Shown here: positions 1-12,689 of the stretch, piece after piece
How the letters are laid out: each line of letters opens with the position of its first letter
Position numbering within the stretch: position 1 is the first letter of the stretch
Assembly: GCF_040115645.1 (NCBI RefSeq)
Contig: NC_089547.1
Location: 2,790,001 to 2,854,000, forward strand
DNA: 64,000 bases
DNA from: Euwallacea fornicatus
Lineage: Eukaryota > Arthropoda > Insecta > Coleoptera > Curculionidae
Direction: 5' to 3'
Position numbers and translations under genes: made by a program
The notes under the pieces: model-generated
Database searches by the model: none
What the model was told of the DNA's origin: nothing
Seen by the model: only the letters and a program-made list of their open reading frames with translations

Positions 1-939
1 AACTGCATTTCAGCCCGAAACATACATATTTCAGTGCGAAATACACAATTTCGCCACAGGATGTTCTAAAATTACATTAATCGAGCATCATGTTGTGTTG
101 TCCCGAGAACAAAGTCAGGCTTATTGGAAAAATCTCGATGAATTCTATATTATTTAAAGAAATTAAATTGACACTATAACATGCCATTTAAAATTCCGGC
201 GTCAGTTCTCCGGCGTAGGTCATCCGAATACTGATATTAAATACTCCCTGATTTAACAAAACTTAAAGTGCAACTTCGACGAATCAGTGAAACTTTACCT
301 CTGCAAAAACAGCAATAAACACGTATTTTTTAATAGTTTTTAGTGCATCGAGTTAACTTAACTAATTAAGTAGAGCCAACTGATTAATCTACTGTTATCA
401 GCACTAAGAGAATAATTTCAATCCGAATGCACGACTTCTATCTGTGACATCATCCCCTTATCAATTTGAGGAGTTTGCCAACGCTTTAGTAATTTGCTGT
501 TAAACCAGATGCTTGCTTAAACTAATTGGATAATAATATAATATTAAGTTGAAAAGCTATTTAATAATAACTTCATAATTAAAGCAATATTTTAGCATAA
601 AAAAAGATTTACCATTTACGATTCAATTAAACTAACGTTACTGGGGCATAAGGTCCACGAATCGATGCTACGTACTTTTACATAATAACGATTTCGTTTT
701 TTGGCGGTTCACTAACGAAAAAGTACTCTAAAGTTAAATTCGCCGCAAATTTACCAGAGCCCAGTAACAATCTATCACATCGGTAAAGTGAAGTCTAACA
801 CGAAATAGTTGTTTGATGGAAAAGTTAAATAATGACGGCGATTAATAATTGAGATATTTGGCGAAGCGAGTGCGTTAATTGAAGTCCTGATTATTAGTCG
901 ATCATCAATTCATATATGTGTTGGTTGCAATATGTGTAC

Positions 940-1490
940 AGCAACATTTCAGATCTGAAAAATTTGTCAATCACACCTAGGAATGTGTGACATTTGACTA
1001 ACATGTCAACAATTGTTCTTCTACACATTGACACCGTTACTCTATCATTCGAATGGCATTCAATGGATTCGCCCAAGATTAACAGTTTTACCTACTATTT
1101 ATACACTTGAAAAATATTTGATAACTCCAGTGCATATACCATCTGGATATGTGTACACCAACATTTGATACTTGAAATATTTGATACATTTGTTATTCAT
1201 GTGTTACATTTACCAATATTTAACAGACACGAGAAACATTTACTCCATATTTGACTAACATTAGTCAGCAACTGTTCCTCACATTTGCAACATTTATTCA
1301 ATATCTGACATATTTACCACATCATTTGCCCCTATTTGAATAACATTTAATGTATTTGCCTCCCATTTCAATTACCAACATTTCTCCCTTTTGCCTGACA
1401 CTCATCGCATGTAACAGACATTTGAACTAGTTGCCCAACATCTGCTTAATATTTGACGCATTTGAGTAACATTTTGATGATGACGGTACA
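940..1490. repeat. Degenerate CATTTGA/ATATTTGA motif array
   Basis: The hexamer-like word ATTTGA or ATTTGC, usually preceded by AC, CA or AT, recurs dozens of times at irregular spacing of about 10-25 nt. Examples are 'caacatttgatacttg', 'catatttgactaacatt' and 'acagacatttgaac'. The surrounding sequence lacks this density. It looks like a diverged minisatellite; no coding or RNA structure is evident. Confidence 0.55.
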
Positions 1491-4400
1491 CCAAATTTGA
1501 TTACCCCTTAAGGTGCCTTAAAACCCGTTTTATACTGGAAGTTAAATGACCCCCACACTCACATTCAAATGAGTGCGATGCGCATTTGAATGGATAGAAC
1601 GCTGGCGTGGAAAAGTCAACAAATGTTCACATATTATTACCACAACTTTTATACAGAAATCCATATCGCACAGGTGAATTCAATAATTAAACAAAAGTCC
1701 TATCTAATCTAAAATAATCCCCTGTATCTGAGGAATATGCTATATAAAATCTTTATTTTGCCTTAATTACGATGTCGGGCAGGGGGGAGGCAAATATACT
1801 ATTGTTATTCAGCAATCGCATTAATCGCCGTCAGAATGGGAAAAATTAGGGGTCGTCTTCGATAAAATCCTATTAAATCAGGAAACCCTTAAAAAAGTGT
1901 TTCGGTTCTCAACTGTAAGTTTGAAAGATTTAAAGGGGAAAACGTAATTGAAAAAAAAAACATGGTTAGTCTTTTCTTTTTTTTTTTTTTTAATTTGTTT
2001 GTCCGGTATTTCAATGCTTTAACGACCTGTATCTGACCACCTCATCGTATTTATCCTCGTAAAATGACGACCTAAAAAAAGATCGTACGCAGGGTTAAGT
2101 TCACATCGCCTTTCGAGTTTGCTTTCAGGTTTATCAAATTAATTATTCACGATTTTTCAGAAAATGTGCATAGTTTAAAACGATGGGACTACGAGGAGAG
2201 CGACATCATACTTGGTAAAATTTGAACCCCTAGGTCCTAGGAACATTGGAAAATCGATGGCGAAACCCGAGATCTAATGCCTTCCCTGAAATTGGAGGAT
2301 TAGTTCGGGAAATTCGTTCGAATATGTTTCAAATTTCGGCATCGTTTGGCCCTTTTTTATGGCTACTCGGAACTACACCCACCCTTCTCGCATCTTAACT
2401 TCACCATAAGCCTCCAAAGCACATTTAATGCAACAGGCCTGATGTGAGCGTGGAATGGCATCTCATTTTCACATGTATGTTTACGATTAGTGCGCCAGCC
2501 TTCGAAATCATTTATCCCTTTTTTTTATTTATTTATTTCTGGATAATGGTGGGCGCGCCCACGTAGAAGTAATAGCGAACAGAGGGATAAGCGAAGCTCG
2601 AAAATGCTTTCAATTCGACAAACGGGAGAAAGTTTCCCCTGAAGACACGTTTACTTAGACGATTTATCCCCTTATAAACGCTTTTTCTCATACATATGGA
2701 ACAACGTAATACAAACAAAATTCGCAAGGCAACCCATAAACGAAACTAGCGAATTAACGCCGCCATTGCCGCAAACATCTACATGTCGTTTTAATTGGCA
2801 TTAACTAAAATTAATTGAAAATAGTGCTAAATGATGGGGATCCCTCAGTTTTACTTAATAATAATTATTGGAATTTCCAGGGAAGACTTACATGACAATG
2901 AGCAGACACACACGCACGACTATAAAACCCAACATGCATATTATGTTTTACCGTATATCATCGGGAAAAGCTCAAAATCTCAACAGAAAATGACAAATCC
3001 CATAAAACCCAAAGGGAACACACGCTCGTATGTGTTTTATAGGATTTCGTTGTCGCAGATCTAAGATACTATGCATAAACATGACTGGAATCCTGTATAT
3101 TGAAAACCTGACGCTGCACTAGAAATATACGACATATTAAGGCAATATATAATAGGTAACATTAATGAAGTTCAGGTTTTAGCCTTTGAATTGCCATTCT
3201 GAAAATCACGAAATAGGGTATCAAAGTAACAGTAAAAACCACTCGTTTATAACCGCACTTGATACCCCACTTCCGTTGGAAATTAAAAAAAAAACGTAAA
3301 AAAAGTTATCGCCTGAAATTGTTCTAAAATTGTCTGAAAACACAAAAATTCGGATTAAATTCGGAATTTTGCATCTCCCAAAGGATTCTGTGCCTTTTCT
3401 TAGATTGAAATTCCCGTATTTTTCAAAAACTTTTCGGAATTTTTCGAAAACTTCCGTTAGTAAGTTGAATTTTTAAAATTTTCCGGCTGAAAAATACGTT
3501 TTTAATCTTCCGAAACGGAAATGTCGAAGATGTTTAGAAATGAGGAAATTTGCTACTAATTGAGTTGGAAAAAAAATCAAATGTAAGGGCAAATGTTTTA
3601 GCACCATCTCTGAAAAAAACATTTCCCAACCCCCGATTAATTAACTTTTTGCGCCTCAAGGCAAATAGAGCGTTAAAGGTCTAAAACCACCTCCGTAATT
3701 TAGAAGCCATCAATATTGAATGCGCTTCTTAACCGTCCAATCGGCTGCAGGCAATTTTCTACGAATATCCCCTATTTCCCAGGAAAGCCTTCAAGAATTA
3801 AACTCGGAAAAGTGGACTTTTTGCCAACAATCTTTTCCAACTTCATTAAAAAATTAAACAACTCGGCGATGCAAAGTTGCAAGATTAAATTAGTAACACT
3901 GTGTGCTCAGACTAATTAGTAAAGTTTACGCGGCTTAAATCTAATACTAGGACTCCGGTGTTCCGTCAAAAAAGCCAAATCCTATTACTACACAATGCAC
4001 ACTTCTTCTAGCTTGCATATAGAAAATGGGTCTGAAACTTTGAAGTTTCCTCGTTGAACAAGGGCGCTCAGGATTCGTCTTATCTCATCGCGACAGACCA
4101 AGTTTTACGCCCTTAAAGTCCTTTAGGCTCGAGTAAAACCCCGGAAGTTGATTCGTCCCCCCAAGTTTCTATTTTACAAATTTGGGAGGAAAGATAGAAG
4201 ATACCTGCGGATTTGGTGTGTTGAAAAAAATTTTGTTCGTTAATTTTTAACCGCCAAATATTCGAAAAACGGCTTAAGCAAAGATTACCATATGACAAAC
4301 ATAAGTACTTTCTATGAAGGACGTCCTATTCCCACGTCCACCGATTTTTGACATTCCACAGTTTCGCTATCCCATCCATCGCATCTTCTCGCCTATCGAA

Positions 4401-4857
4401 CACAAGATTTGTTCGGGGAATTCAAATTATTCGCTTACAAAAGTAATAATAGCCTCATTGATTTACGAGAGCAATTCGTAAGCGCCTTCTTTTAACTTGC
4501 CAATTTAACATTTAATTTGCTGAGTAAATTTACATGTCACGCAATTTTTACAGGGTAAACGTTACAGAACTAGCGGCTAGGAGATACACATTTTTTCATA
4601 TCGATTCGTCGTGGAAATTCGAAATTCGGAAAACTTCGAATTGCAAAATACGACAAATCATAAAACACCGCATCACGCTTAATCGGTCTTCTAAATCGAC
4701 ATAAAACCAAAACCTCCGACGGGTCTTCCATTGACGTAATCGAGGCAATAAATAACAATTTATTCCTGACTGATTATTCACCATGCAGAGAGAAAATTAC
4801 ATTTTCAATATCACGACGGGCGAGCAAAACTGACTTTTCCGGTGTGAACGAACTGAC

Positions 4858-4888
4858 CCCCCCTCCCCCCCCCCTCCCCCCTCCCCAC
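4858..4888. repeat. Low-complexity C-rich tract
   Basis: A run made almost entirely of C with single T interruptions, against an AT-rich background. The opposite strand is a G-run tract that could form a G-quadruplex. No gene is adjacent. Confidence 0.8.
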
Positions 4889-6592
4889 GTATACGAAATA
4901 TCCACAAGTTTCCAGGACAACTGTCATGTAAAAATTTAATCGATACCTTTAACGACCAGGTTTATTTGTTCGCCTGTGAACAACCTAACAAAATAACACA
5001 AATATTTTACAAGTGTTTTATACGTTTCGGTTTTACGGTGAGTGGAATATTGAGCATTTCGTTCCAGGTTTATGATGTGCGGTGTAATTAAGAGTTTTCG
5101 TTTGAAGTGCGCCTCTGGCATGCTAAATCGAGACCAAAACTCATTTCCTATTTATTCACTATCGGAAAGGAAACCTATTTACTTCGAGTTTATCTACGAG
5201 GAACTCGAGACGAGTAATTTTTTCCATCGCTCATGAATAAAAGATTTTTGAAGCGTTATTACGCTTTGAATAATTGACTCTTCTTGTCATGTCGAAATTG
5301 AATTAAAAACACTTTTTTTTTAACAATAGATTTTTAGTTGCTGCAGTTCTACATATAGCAGAACGTATTCGAATCAACGAGTGTGCCTGTTCCCTATTTT
5401 TTCATCCTGGGTCCTTACCTACTCCTACTACTTAGGCTACTAAGTATCTCGTTAGGAAACCCTACTGCCGGTCTACTCGTGTCACATCACGGAACCTCAA
5501 TTTACAAAATTGTGCACTTCCTAACTGATTGCAGAAACAGCTATTCTTACAAAGTCTTTTGGCACTTAGACCGATTTAAAACTAACTTCTTCAATAGCTA
5601 ACTGGAAAACCATTATACTTGCAAATTTTCAATCTCAAATACTCTCAATCGACAACACTTGTAGTTCAGCTGGCAAAAAAAAGGAGTTCTGAAAAATTGA
5701 ATGATCCAAAAGTAAAAAAGTTGGTTCTGGAGAAGGTAATTCTTGCAATAAGCTGCAGAACGATAAATTTTTTGCAAGCCTTGGAAGTGACTCGAAACGA
5801 AGAGAAGGAAAAGGGTAAAATATAAGTTAGCATCCTATTAACTGTTTTTATTCAGTTTTTCGATCCAATACAGCAAATCTAAGCAAACGAAAATGCATAT
5901 TTAAACCGAGCTTAACTCTTGTTAAAACCTTAGGTTGACACAAATTATATGCCCTACTATAAATTAGCTGAAGTCCGAGATGAAAAAACTGAAATCGCAC
6001 GTACGAATAGCTTAATATTATTTGTCTCCGTCACTTCCAATGGTTATTTTAAACTAAAAACGCCCTCCCTGATAATATTTTTTCACCTCTCACAAACTTA
6101 AATTTCCTGCTTTAATAAATCTCACACTAAACCTCTTTAATCTCATCGAACCATTTCAAACGTAGGTGTCAATTCACATTTTTCAGCTTACGCTTAGCAA
6201 TAATAAATCCATGGTTAAGCCCTTTTTAAATTTTAAATTTTGCCACCATTCAGAAATTCATTAATTGTAAAATCACCTGTTATAAAATTGTTAAACACGA
6301 AAGTATAAAACGAACTACAATTGCCTTAAGGCAAGTCGTAAGACCCATCGTTGAGGTTATATCGAGGAATCTATAGTGCATATTATACGAGTATTGGCTG
6401 ATACCGTATATTGCTTAAACTTGCTGTGTAGTGCAGTTGCTAATAGAAGAATCGAAAAGTTGATTTTTTTTACGTCTTAACGCTACGCCTTGCGTTAACG
6501 AACGCTAACAATCACGAAATGTCATAAAATTAAAAAGGTTTTTGTCGTTTGTGACTGGCCATAATTTTTCAATTTCAGACCATCATTGAAGA

Positions 6593-8922
6593 ATGATAAA
6601 CCCTTGCAAAGAACGAGAACCCAGAGTAATCGACAATGACCTTATCGCCAAATGTATTGAATTGCAATACCCCAAGGGAGAGGTGAAATTTCCAAATAGA
6701 ATAGGAATTAAATATTAAACAATTTCGATAGGTGGGCCGTTTACTAGGACTTGAGGGCATTCCCTTGGAAGAGGTCGAAGAAATACGCTTTGAATACCTC
6801 TACATATTAAGAATCGATCATCTTTGGGCTCTAAAATCATTGGTGAAACTTAGCTTAAACAACAACTTTATTGAAAAGATTGAAAACTTGGAAACGCTTA
6901 TACATTTAAGGTACTCCCACTCACGTCTCTTTGCTGATGCCAGAATAATGGAAATGTTTCAGGGAACTGAATTTGTCGTTTAACAGAATAAAGAAAATTG
7001 AAAATTTGCAATGTTTAGTGAACTTGGAAAAAGTCACATTTTACGAGAATCTCATTGAAACTGTTGAAAATATGGACAATCAAACGAAAATGACCATATT
7101 TAGCATTGGTAAGTCTCGAGTTTTTATTGAATTCACGCTTTATTAATGCTCCTAAAGGTAAAAATCGTATAAGCGACAAAACATGCATCAGCTACTTCCG
7201 AAGATTTGAAGCTCTCACGTCGCTAAACATGGCAGGAAATCCTTGTGCCGAGGACCTAGATTTTCGACTCTATGTAGCAGCTCTCCTTCCAACTCTAGTT
7301 TACTATGAATACAAAAGGTAGGCTACCGGAAATTGCACATGTTGGAAAAGCATAAAAACACTGATATGACCCCACACCCCCCTCCCCCCCAAACCGTCCT
7401 CCTCAACAACCCCTGTTTTTAATCACTACCATGCTTGAAAACCAACATCTAGAAGCCAGTATTTCGCAGAATAACCGTGACAGAGAGAGCCGATGGAAGC
7501 AAGGAATTCCAGGAATCCCTGAAGAAACTGGAAACCGTGGAAAGCAGGGAAAAAGAACAACGAGATGCAATAGAACGGGAACTGAAGGATGTGAAATTGC
7601 ATTCCAAAATGTTTGTTGAGTACTTGAATACTGGAAGGCTATTTGAGGCCATGTATGAGGATGATGAAGAAGGTGGTTACGTTTCTTTTGAATGCACGTG
7701 CGAAATATTATTTTTCTGCAGGCAAAGCTTTATTGGAAATAGGAGATGAGGTCAACGAACTCTATGACGAATACAAAACCCAATTCATCGGCTTCTGCCA
7801 ACAAATATTCACAGTGGGAGAGAAACATTATAACACAAGAAAAACCGAAGTGGAGAAGTTTGAAAAATGCGTACAGAAAGCCAAGAGTGACAATCAAACC
7901 GAGAGCATTAGATTCATGGAGTCATTTTTAGGTTCAAATCATCATCATTCAGATTCCTTAAGCTACGCAAGTTCACGGCTAGACTTAACTTTCAAGCTAG
8001 TTAATTTGAGTTCAACGCCTAAACTATCTTTGATTTCCAGAGAAGAGAGATCGAATATTCTCAGACACAAACCTTTGGAAACTTCAACTGGAGCACAATG
8101 CAATTACAGAAGACGTGTTTGAGTGCAACATTGAAGAGCAGCGAAAGGTATTTGAGGAGTTAATTCACTTCACCTGGAAACATTTGATGAGGTGATGAAA
8201 GTCGAGAGTCTGGAAGGTTAACCTTATTGAACTGGTAATTTCAGGCTGGAGGTCACGTTGTTTGAGCAAGTAGACGAGGTGAATCAGATTTTTAGCCAGG
8301 TATTGGAGGAGATGATAAATGATTTTATTGGTGAGTGAAAGAGCGAAAAAACGACTCAACATTATTAATTGAAAATTTCAGAGGAAGCTCGAGAACTATT
8401 CACCAATATCCGCGCAGCTGAGGTGACTTATTCAGAAAACCTCAACGACATTGCTCTCAGGTTTATGACTGCCTTAAATGTCAATCCAGATGAAGAGGTA
8501 GCGGAATGTCTGTTCGATATCATTTTTGACCAGTGAGGTCGTCCTCAAAAGTCCAAAATGAAAATAGCTATAAAATTGATTTCAGAAACGCTCTGACCAA
8601 CGCAATGTCGGCTACTCACGACGTACACATGCACACCATAGATAGTAGGGAAGATCAATTGGTAACCTTTAACTAAAGTCAAAAACTTGGCCTTGTAAAC
8701 GCCTTTCAGGTCGCTAAAGCTCGAGGTTGGCTGGAAAATTTGTCTTGTGAATTAGAAGCGCAGAAGATAAAAAGAAACAGAGACAAAATCTTCGAAATAA
8801 ACCATTTCTTGGACGTGCAGCGAGAGAAATTTGTGGAATTGACCAACGACCACGCAACTACAGTTAATATTGAGGAAGTAGTTTTCGACCATTTAACTGG
8901 ATTAAATCATAGGCTAATTTAA
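6593..8922 (+). CDS. DRC3: Dynein regulatory complex subunit 3 (DRC3/LRRC48)
   Basis: Eleven exons encode 554 residues: 6593-6682, 6732-6910, 6963-7108, 7158-7317, 7470-7672, 7722-7931, 8041-8191, 8245-8330, 8382-8532, 8586-8661 and 8710-8922. All have GT-AG introns with matching phases, and most introns are about 50 nt. The N-terminal half has leucine-rich repeats (ILRIDHLWALKSLVKLSLN, then NNFIEKIENLETLIHL), ending in an LRR cap-like LPTLVYYEYKR. The C-terminal half is charged and helical and matches the family pattern (FVEYLNTGRLFEAMYEDDEE, TNAMSATHDVHMHTIDSRED). Human DRC3, at about 523 residues, has the same layout. DRC3 is a subunit of the axonemal nexin link that controls dynein in motile cilia and sperm flagella. 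An AATAAA lies near 9069. The start at 6593 is the first ATG that splices in frame into the LRR exon. The gene probably lies inside a GRK intron on the opposite strand. Confidence 0.93.
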
Positions 8923-9570
8923 ATGTGATTATTGGCAAGGCTAATTGTAGTGTAGCGGCAAAATTTAGAAAAAACCACACTTCTTTGGTATCGACCGAAT
9001 GTGCATAAATGTGTTCAAATTCCACCGATTGACGCAGGCATTACCGGTTAGAATACGCATTTCATGAATTAATAAACCTGTTCCTTTAATGGTGTATTGC
9101 AATGTGGAATAAGAATAAGGCCAACGCGCTTGTCGGGATTGTGCCCCCCATCACTGCCATGTGACTTCGGAAGCGAATTTTTTTCGTCTCTAAACTATGG
9201 CAAATGTCCCCCTATAAACAGAGAAAAGGTCCGCGAGTCCGGCCAATTTATTCGGGTTATTTCGTTCTGGAGATGTCTCAATCCCCGTCTCTTTCAGACC
9301 AATTTTTTTTCATTACCTTCACCCAATTGGGGCCTAGCACGGCACTTCCAGTTTCACTTTCATATATATTACGAAGGAACAGTTGTTATTTACGGACATG
9401 TATCCAAGGACGAGGTTGTTTTATGATTAAGCAAAGTTGGATAGAGGTAGAAACGTAATAACCTTGGATAAAATATATTGCACTAATCGATGTTTCCTGG
9501 ATCCTGTAAAAATTCATCGGCGAAGCACAAAAATACACTGAACCATTTCTCAAAACTTTAAGTGTCTTAC
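8923..9570. other. Spacer between DRC3 and GRK exon 3
   Basis: This contains the likely 3' UTR of DRC3, with AATAAA near 9069. The ORFs at 9097-9458 overlap one another in different frames and show no family resemblance. Nothing else was recognised. Confidence 0.5.
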
Positions 9571-12500
9571 CTGTTCATAAAAGGTAATTTGGGGCGAGGG
9601 AGGTTCCATGCTTTCACAGAATTCCTTAAATAGCAGATAACCTGAAAACGAACAATTATTAGCAAACTATAATGAAGCAGCTGTGCCGTCTTGCTGATGG
9701 TACTAATTCTAAATCTTCTTTGAAACGGGTCTATAAATGCAGAGAAACAGGCAGACAAAAAGTAACTGTCTTTAAATCATCAGTAATCGCAACCAAAACC
9801 ATCACCCCTATTGTCATCATCGAACGAAGCAATTTAACAGGGAACTTAATCACACTTTCACAAAAATTAAAGACGTTTAATTCAGATTAAACTTAAATCC
9901 CGATTTTATCAAATTTTGATGTAGCACTTTGATTAGAATGATATTGGTATCATTTAAGATCACCTCGAATTATATTGAAATTTAGTGAATACAGAACCGA
10001 AATTTGCCTTTCAAAATGACATTATTCAATAGGACATCCAACAACCCTCACCATCTGTTTTTTTTTTGTCTAGTCCGGATTTAACATTTCCAGTGTCGTT
10101 TGTCGGTCTTTTCCGAGATTTTAAATTCGAGATTATGTAATGGTGAAAAATGAACTACATCCAAAAACAGAGTTCAGTCATTTTTCAAAGTTGCATCAAT
10201 CGTTGAATCAGTGGATTGTTTCATTAATTAATTAAATTCCGCCTCAAAGTATGGCGGCGTTCCTCAAACTGGCCGGAAATCATCAGTCGGAATTGGTGTA
10301 GGAGTTGAAGCGCGACCAGGACCGGGAGTATTTTTGTATTTTATAATTTTTTTGGATTTAAAGCGATTTTTTTGCGACAAAGTTCCTTCGCAGCAAGTCA
10401 ATTATTGTTTATTGGCCAATGTTTAATTCCTCTGGCCGGTTCAGCCACTCTTTTTCTCTCGTGGTTTATCCGCATCCGTCACAGTTTTCCAGTTATATAC
10501 AAAAGTATCTAGAAACGCACATCATTTTCCCCCGTACGAAGCGCATGTGCTTCATATGTTCCCAGTTTAATTTCCGAATACATAATAAATTCTGGCAAAA
10601 ATAGGGCATATTTTAAAGCATTGAGAAAGAAGAGTCCATTTTGTCTCCCTTAGACTTTTTATGTGCATGTTGTGGGTAGCGAATTGGCCCCCTTTTCAAG
10701 GACACTCTGTTAAACAACCCCATCGTGATATACAGTGTCTCAGATCTACGTTGCATTATCATTTTCCTGCACGTGCAGTTCCTCACCAAATTGACCGCAC
10801 ATAGGGCAAAAATTAATAAAATGGTCCTAAGTCAACATTTCTACGTTTTATTGTTGTACAAAAAATAACATATTCATTGCGAATATAAGTATTGAATATC
10901 TGTTACAAAAAAAACTAACAAAAATAGTTCCAATTCGATAAAATTAAATAACAAACCAGAATAAACGAAAAACGAGGGCAAAAAATTAACCGTACACAGT
11001 ATCATGTTCATTTTTATTTTAGCTGTAAATATTTATCAAAACAATTTTTTTTGCAAATTCCTTCGAGGCCGATAAGTTGAATATTTGTTTTAGTCACCTT
11101 CAAACTGGAGGACTGTTCTCTTCAGTGATGAAACTAAAGTTAAAAATTTTAATTGTGATGGGAAAAGTCATGTTCGTGGACCTCTGAGGACCAGGGTTGA
11201 TCCCAAGTATCAAAAACCAACAGTGAAACATGGTGGAGGCAGCATAATGGTATGGAGATGTTTTTCACGATCCGGTCATTGGTCAAAATTGAGAAATTAT
11301 GTATAGGTCTCAATACAGGGTCATCCTTGAGAGCCGCATGCTGCGATTTGTTGATTAAGATGTGCCTTTACCTTGGCGTTTCTACCTGGACAACGACCCT
11401 AAACATTCATCTCGATTAGTCAAAAATTTGCTAAATGACAATAACGTTCCCGTGTTAGAGCAGCCGTCTCAGTCGCCGGATCTCAACCGGATTCTGCATC
11501 CCTGAAAACACTTAAAACGAAAAATCCGAGACCGGAATGTGTCCAATCGGGATGAGTTGTGGAAAGTCCTGCAGGAAGAATGGGTGAAGATTCCTATTTC
11601 CATTTGTGAAAATTCAATCGATTCTGTGCACCGTCGATGTCAGGCCGCTATGGACTCGAAAGGATATGCCACAAAATATTAGTTTATTCAAAGTTTTGTA
11701 TTGATTATAATGAATTTATACGAAGCGTTTCGTTCTTCTGGCCAGCATAATTTATTGTTTTAATTTTTTTTTTAATATTTGTAGAAATGAACTTCGTTGT
11801 TTTTATGTTTATATTATTGTTAAATGTATACTTGGGTTTTTGTATGATACGTTTATTTTTTAACAACCGACTATTTTGATATAAAACTGTGGTGGATTTA
11901 AAATATTCCCCACTCTCGTCCGCAACTGTATACTTGGAGAGAACACACTATCTACAGGAAGACATAAAAGCGTAGAAGTATGGGCTCAGGACCTGTTCGG
12001 TCCCTTTTGCCGTATGTCGATCGTATTTGTGATCAACCGCACGTCTACTCAATCCTGGCGGAAATGTAGCGCCGCTCTTGACTAGCGCTGCTCCAAAATT
12101 GCCGCAAAATTTCCAAAATTGCGGCGTTCGCCTTAATGAAAAACTCGGCATCATCACGGGCAATATCTGGGTTTATGTTAGGTATTACCCGCAAACTTAA
12201 AGTGTACTTTACGGGCAATAACGAATCTTTACGAGCTGGACTAATTGAATCCATGCCCCGACCAGAGACATGAACGGTGTTATGTTTGGCTAATAAAATT
12301 TGCCCGTTACGGCAACGGCAACGGCTATCCGGATTATTTAGAACACAACTTTACAAATTGGCTGCCTTAAAAATTGCTCGAAACAACGGAAGCAAAACGA
12401 TTGTGGCAGCTCTCAGTTGAAATAGAATATCGATTATCGAATGGCGACTATCTGAACTACATAAATTTATGGCAATGTAGCGAATGCCATTAAAACGCAT

Positions 12501-12655
12501 CGAATTACCTGTATTTACGTTCAGCATTAGCATATTGCGATGACTCGACTCAGTCTGATAGCCTGACCGGCCCCACGTTTCATATTTCGCGACCTTGGTC
12601 GGATAGAATTAAACACCATCGGTGACGATACAATGACGTCAAAAGCATTGTTATC

Positions 12656-12689
<34 letters not shown>

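Larger units (their letters stand above)
1..6592. other. Left flank with no recognisable gene
   Basis: No ORF here resembles a known protein, and no chain of splice-bounded exons could be built on either strand. The stretch is AT-rich and carries a motif-repetitive block (940-1490) and a C-rich tract (about 4858-4888), both listed separately. GRK exons to the right run leftwards on the - strand and the remaining exons are not visible, so this stretch may be GRK intron plus the 5' flank of DRC3. That is inference. Confidence 0.6.
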
